Below, in pieces: positions 63,684 through 64,000 of a DNA stretch of 64,000 nt. Position 1 is the first letter of the stretch; every line of letters begins with the position of its first letter. Origin of the DNA: Myxococcales bacterium. GTDB taxonomy: Bacteria > Myxococcota_A > UBA9042. Below the pieces are notes generated by a model. The model was not told the origin of the DNA. It made no database searches and worked only from the letters and a program-made list of their open reading frames with translations. The DNA is taken from the NCBI GenBank assembly GCA_009692425.1, contig SHZF01000003.1:104896-168895 (forward strand). The letters are read 5' to 3'. The translations under genes and the position numbers were made by a program.

Positions 63684-64000
63684 ATGGCCCGCCTCGTCAA
63701 TCGCATGGACCCTGACATCGCGACGCAGAGCTACGTCGTCGAGGCGTTCAAGGGCGTCGCGCTCGTGACGCGCAGCTTTGCGCGCAATCTGTTCGGCCGC
63801 CGGGACACGGTGACGGTGCAGTACCCGGAGCAGAAGGTTGCGTATTCAGAGAGGTTTCGTGGCAAGCACCGCCTCATGCGGCGCGACGACGGCCAGGTGC
63901 GCTGCGTGGCGTGCATGCTGTGCGCGACTGCGTGCCCTGCGAACTGCATCACGATCCTGGCGGGCGAGCACGCCGACGACAGCATCGAAAAGTTTCCCCA
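63684..64000 (+). CDS. nuoI: NADH-quinone oxidoreductase subunit I (cut by window end)
   Basis: The first 105 residues. A double [4Fe-4S] ferredoxin subunit of complex I. Visible: YPEQKVAYSERFRGKHRLMRRDDGQVRC and the first cluster motif CVACMLCATACPANCITI. The second cluster motif lies beyond the window. ATG 63684 follows GGAGTT, 19 bp after nuoH. Confidence 0.93.
   Translation, partial: MARLVNRMDPDIATQSYVVEAFKGVALVTRSFARNLFGRRDTVTVQYPEQKVAYSERFRGKHRLMRRDDGQVRCVACMLCATACPANCITILAGEHADDSIEKFP

Overview
This is a high-GC window from an uncultured-looking bacterium of the Myxococcota/deltaproteobacterial type. The signs are: cysteine-rich lipoproteins built from MopE-like and D-G-N-x-C-T repeats; a secreted amidase with a golvesin-like domain and a MYXO-CTERM-like tail (a Cys-Gly-Cys motif, a hydrophobic stretch, then Arg); a Hanks-type Ser/Thr kinase; an FHA protein; a very good sigma-54 promoter; and many lipoproteins of unknown function. 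No rRNA, tRNA, CRISPR array or intact insertion sequence was seen.

Region by region: 1-12.4 kb holds a partial radical SAM protein, a GlcD-type FAD oxidase, and envelope genes (a lipoprotein, an AmiC-type amidase, a CoaB-only flavoprotein, uppP, murJ), followed by two lipoproteins and mutM. 12.4-25.8 kb is an accessory surface-protein region. It has a rhodanese lipoprotein interrupted by an in-frame TGA, two very large Cys-repeat lipoproteins, a decayed MORN/YwqK-like gene, an OmpA-family protein and a lipoprotein behind a sigma-54 promoter. A ferredoxin-frataxin pair (fdx-cyaY) sits inside it. 25.8-37.5 kb carries the kinase, secA, a TrmH-type methyltransferase, transketolase and a glycosyltransferase. 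37.7-43.4 kb has a LegB-like dehydratase after a gutted polysaccharide-biosynthesis gene, the large amidase and a PflX-type radical SAM protein.

43.4-48.2 kb is a complete iscS-iscU-iscA-hscB-hscA iron-sulfur operon on the minus strand, most genes touching or overlapping. Next come a gutted second Fpg/Nei gene, an Mrp/ApbC iron-sulfur carrier, a class A penicillin-binding protein, an FHA protein, a lipoprotein behind a 36-bp tandem repeat, hflX and an orphan contractile-injection spike protein. The window ends in a complex I operon (nuoA, C, D, G, H, start of I) lacking nuoB, nuoE and nuoF here. Fe-S biogenesis (isc, fdx-cyaY, mrp) plausibly supplies the Fe-S-rich Nuo subunits and the radical SAM enzymes.

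The most interesting signal is at 12.8-13.3 kb: the in-frame TGA falls where this rhodanese subgroup normally has a second cysteine. It is followed at the right distance by a perfect hairpin, and the reading frame continues to a stop that overlaps the next gene. This fits a selenocysteine codon. Several other genes show real decay (Fpg/Nei, the MORN-like gene, the polysaccharide gene, a Fis-type HTH remnant), so a simple nonsense mutation must also be considered.
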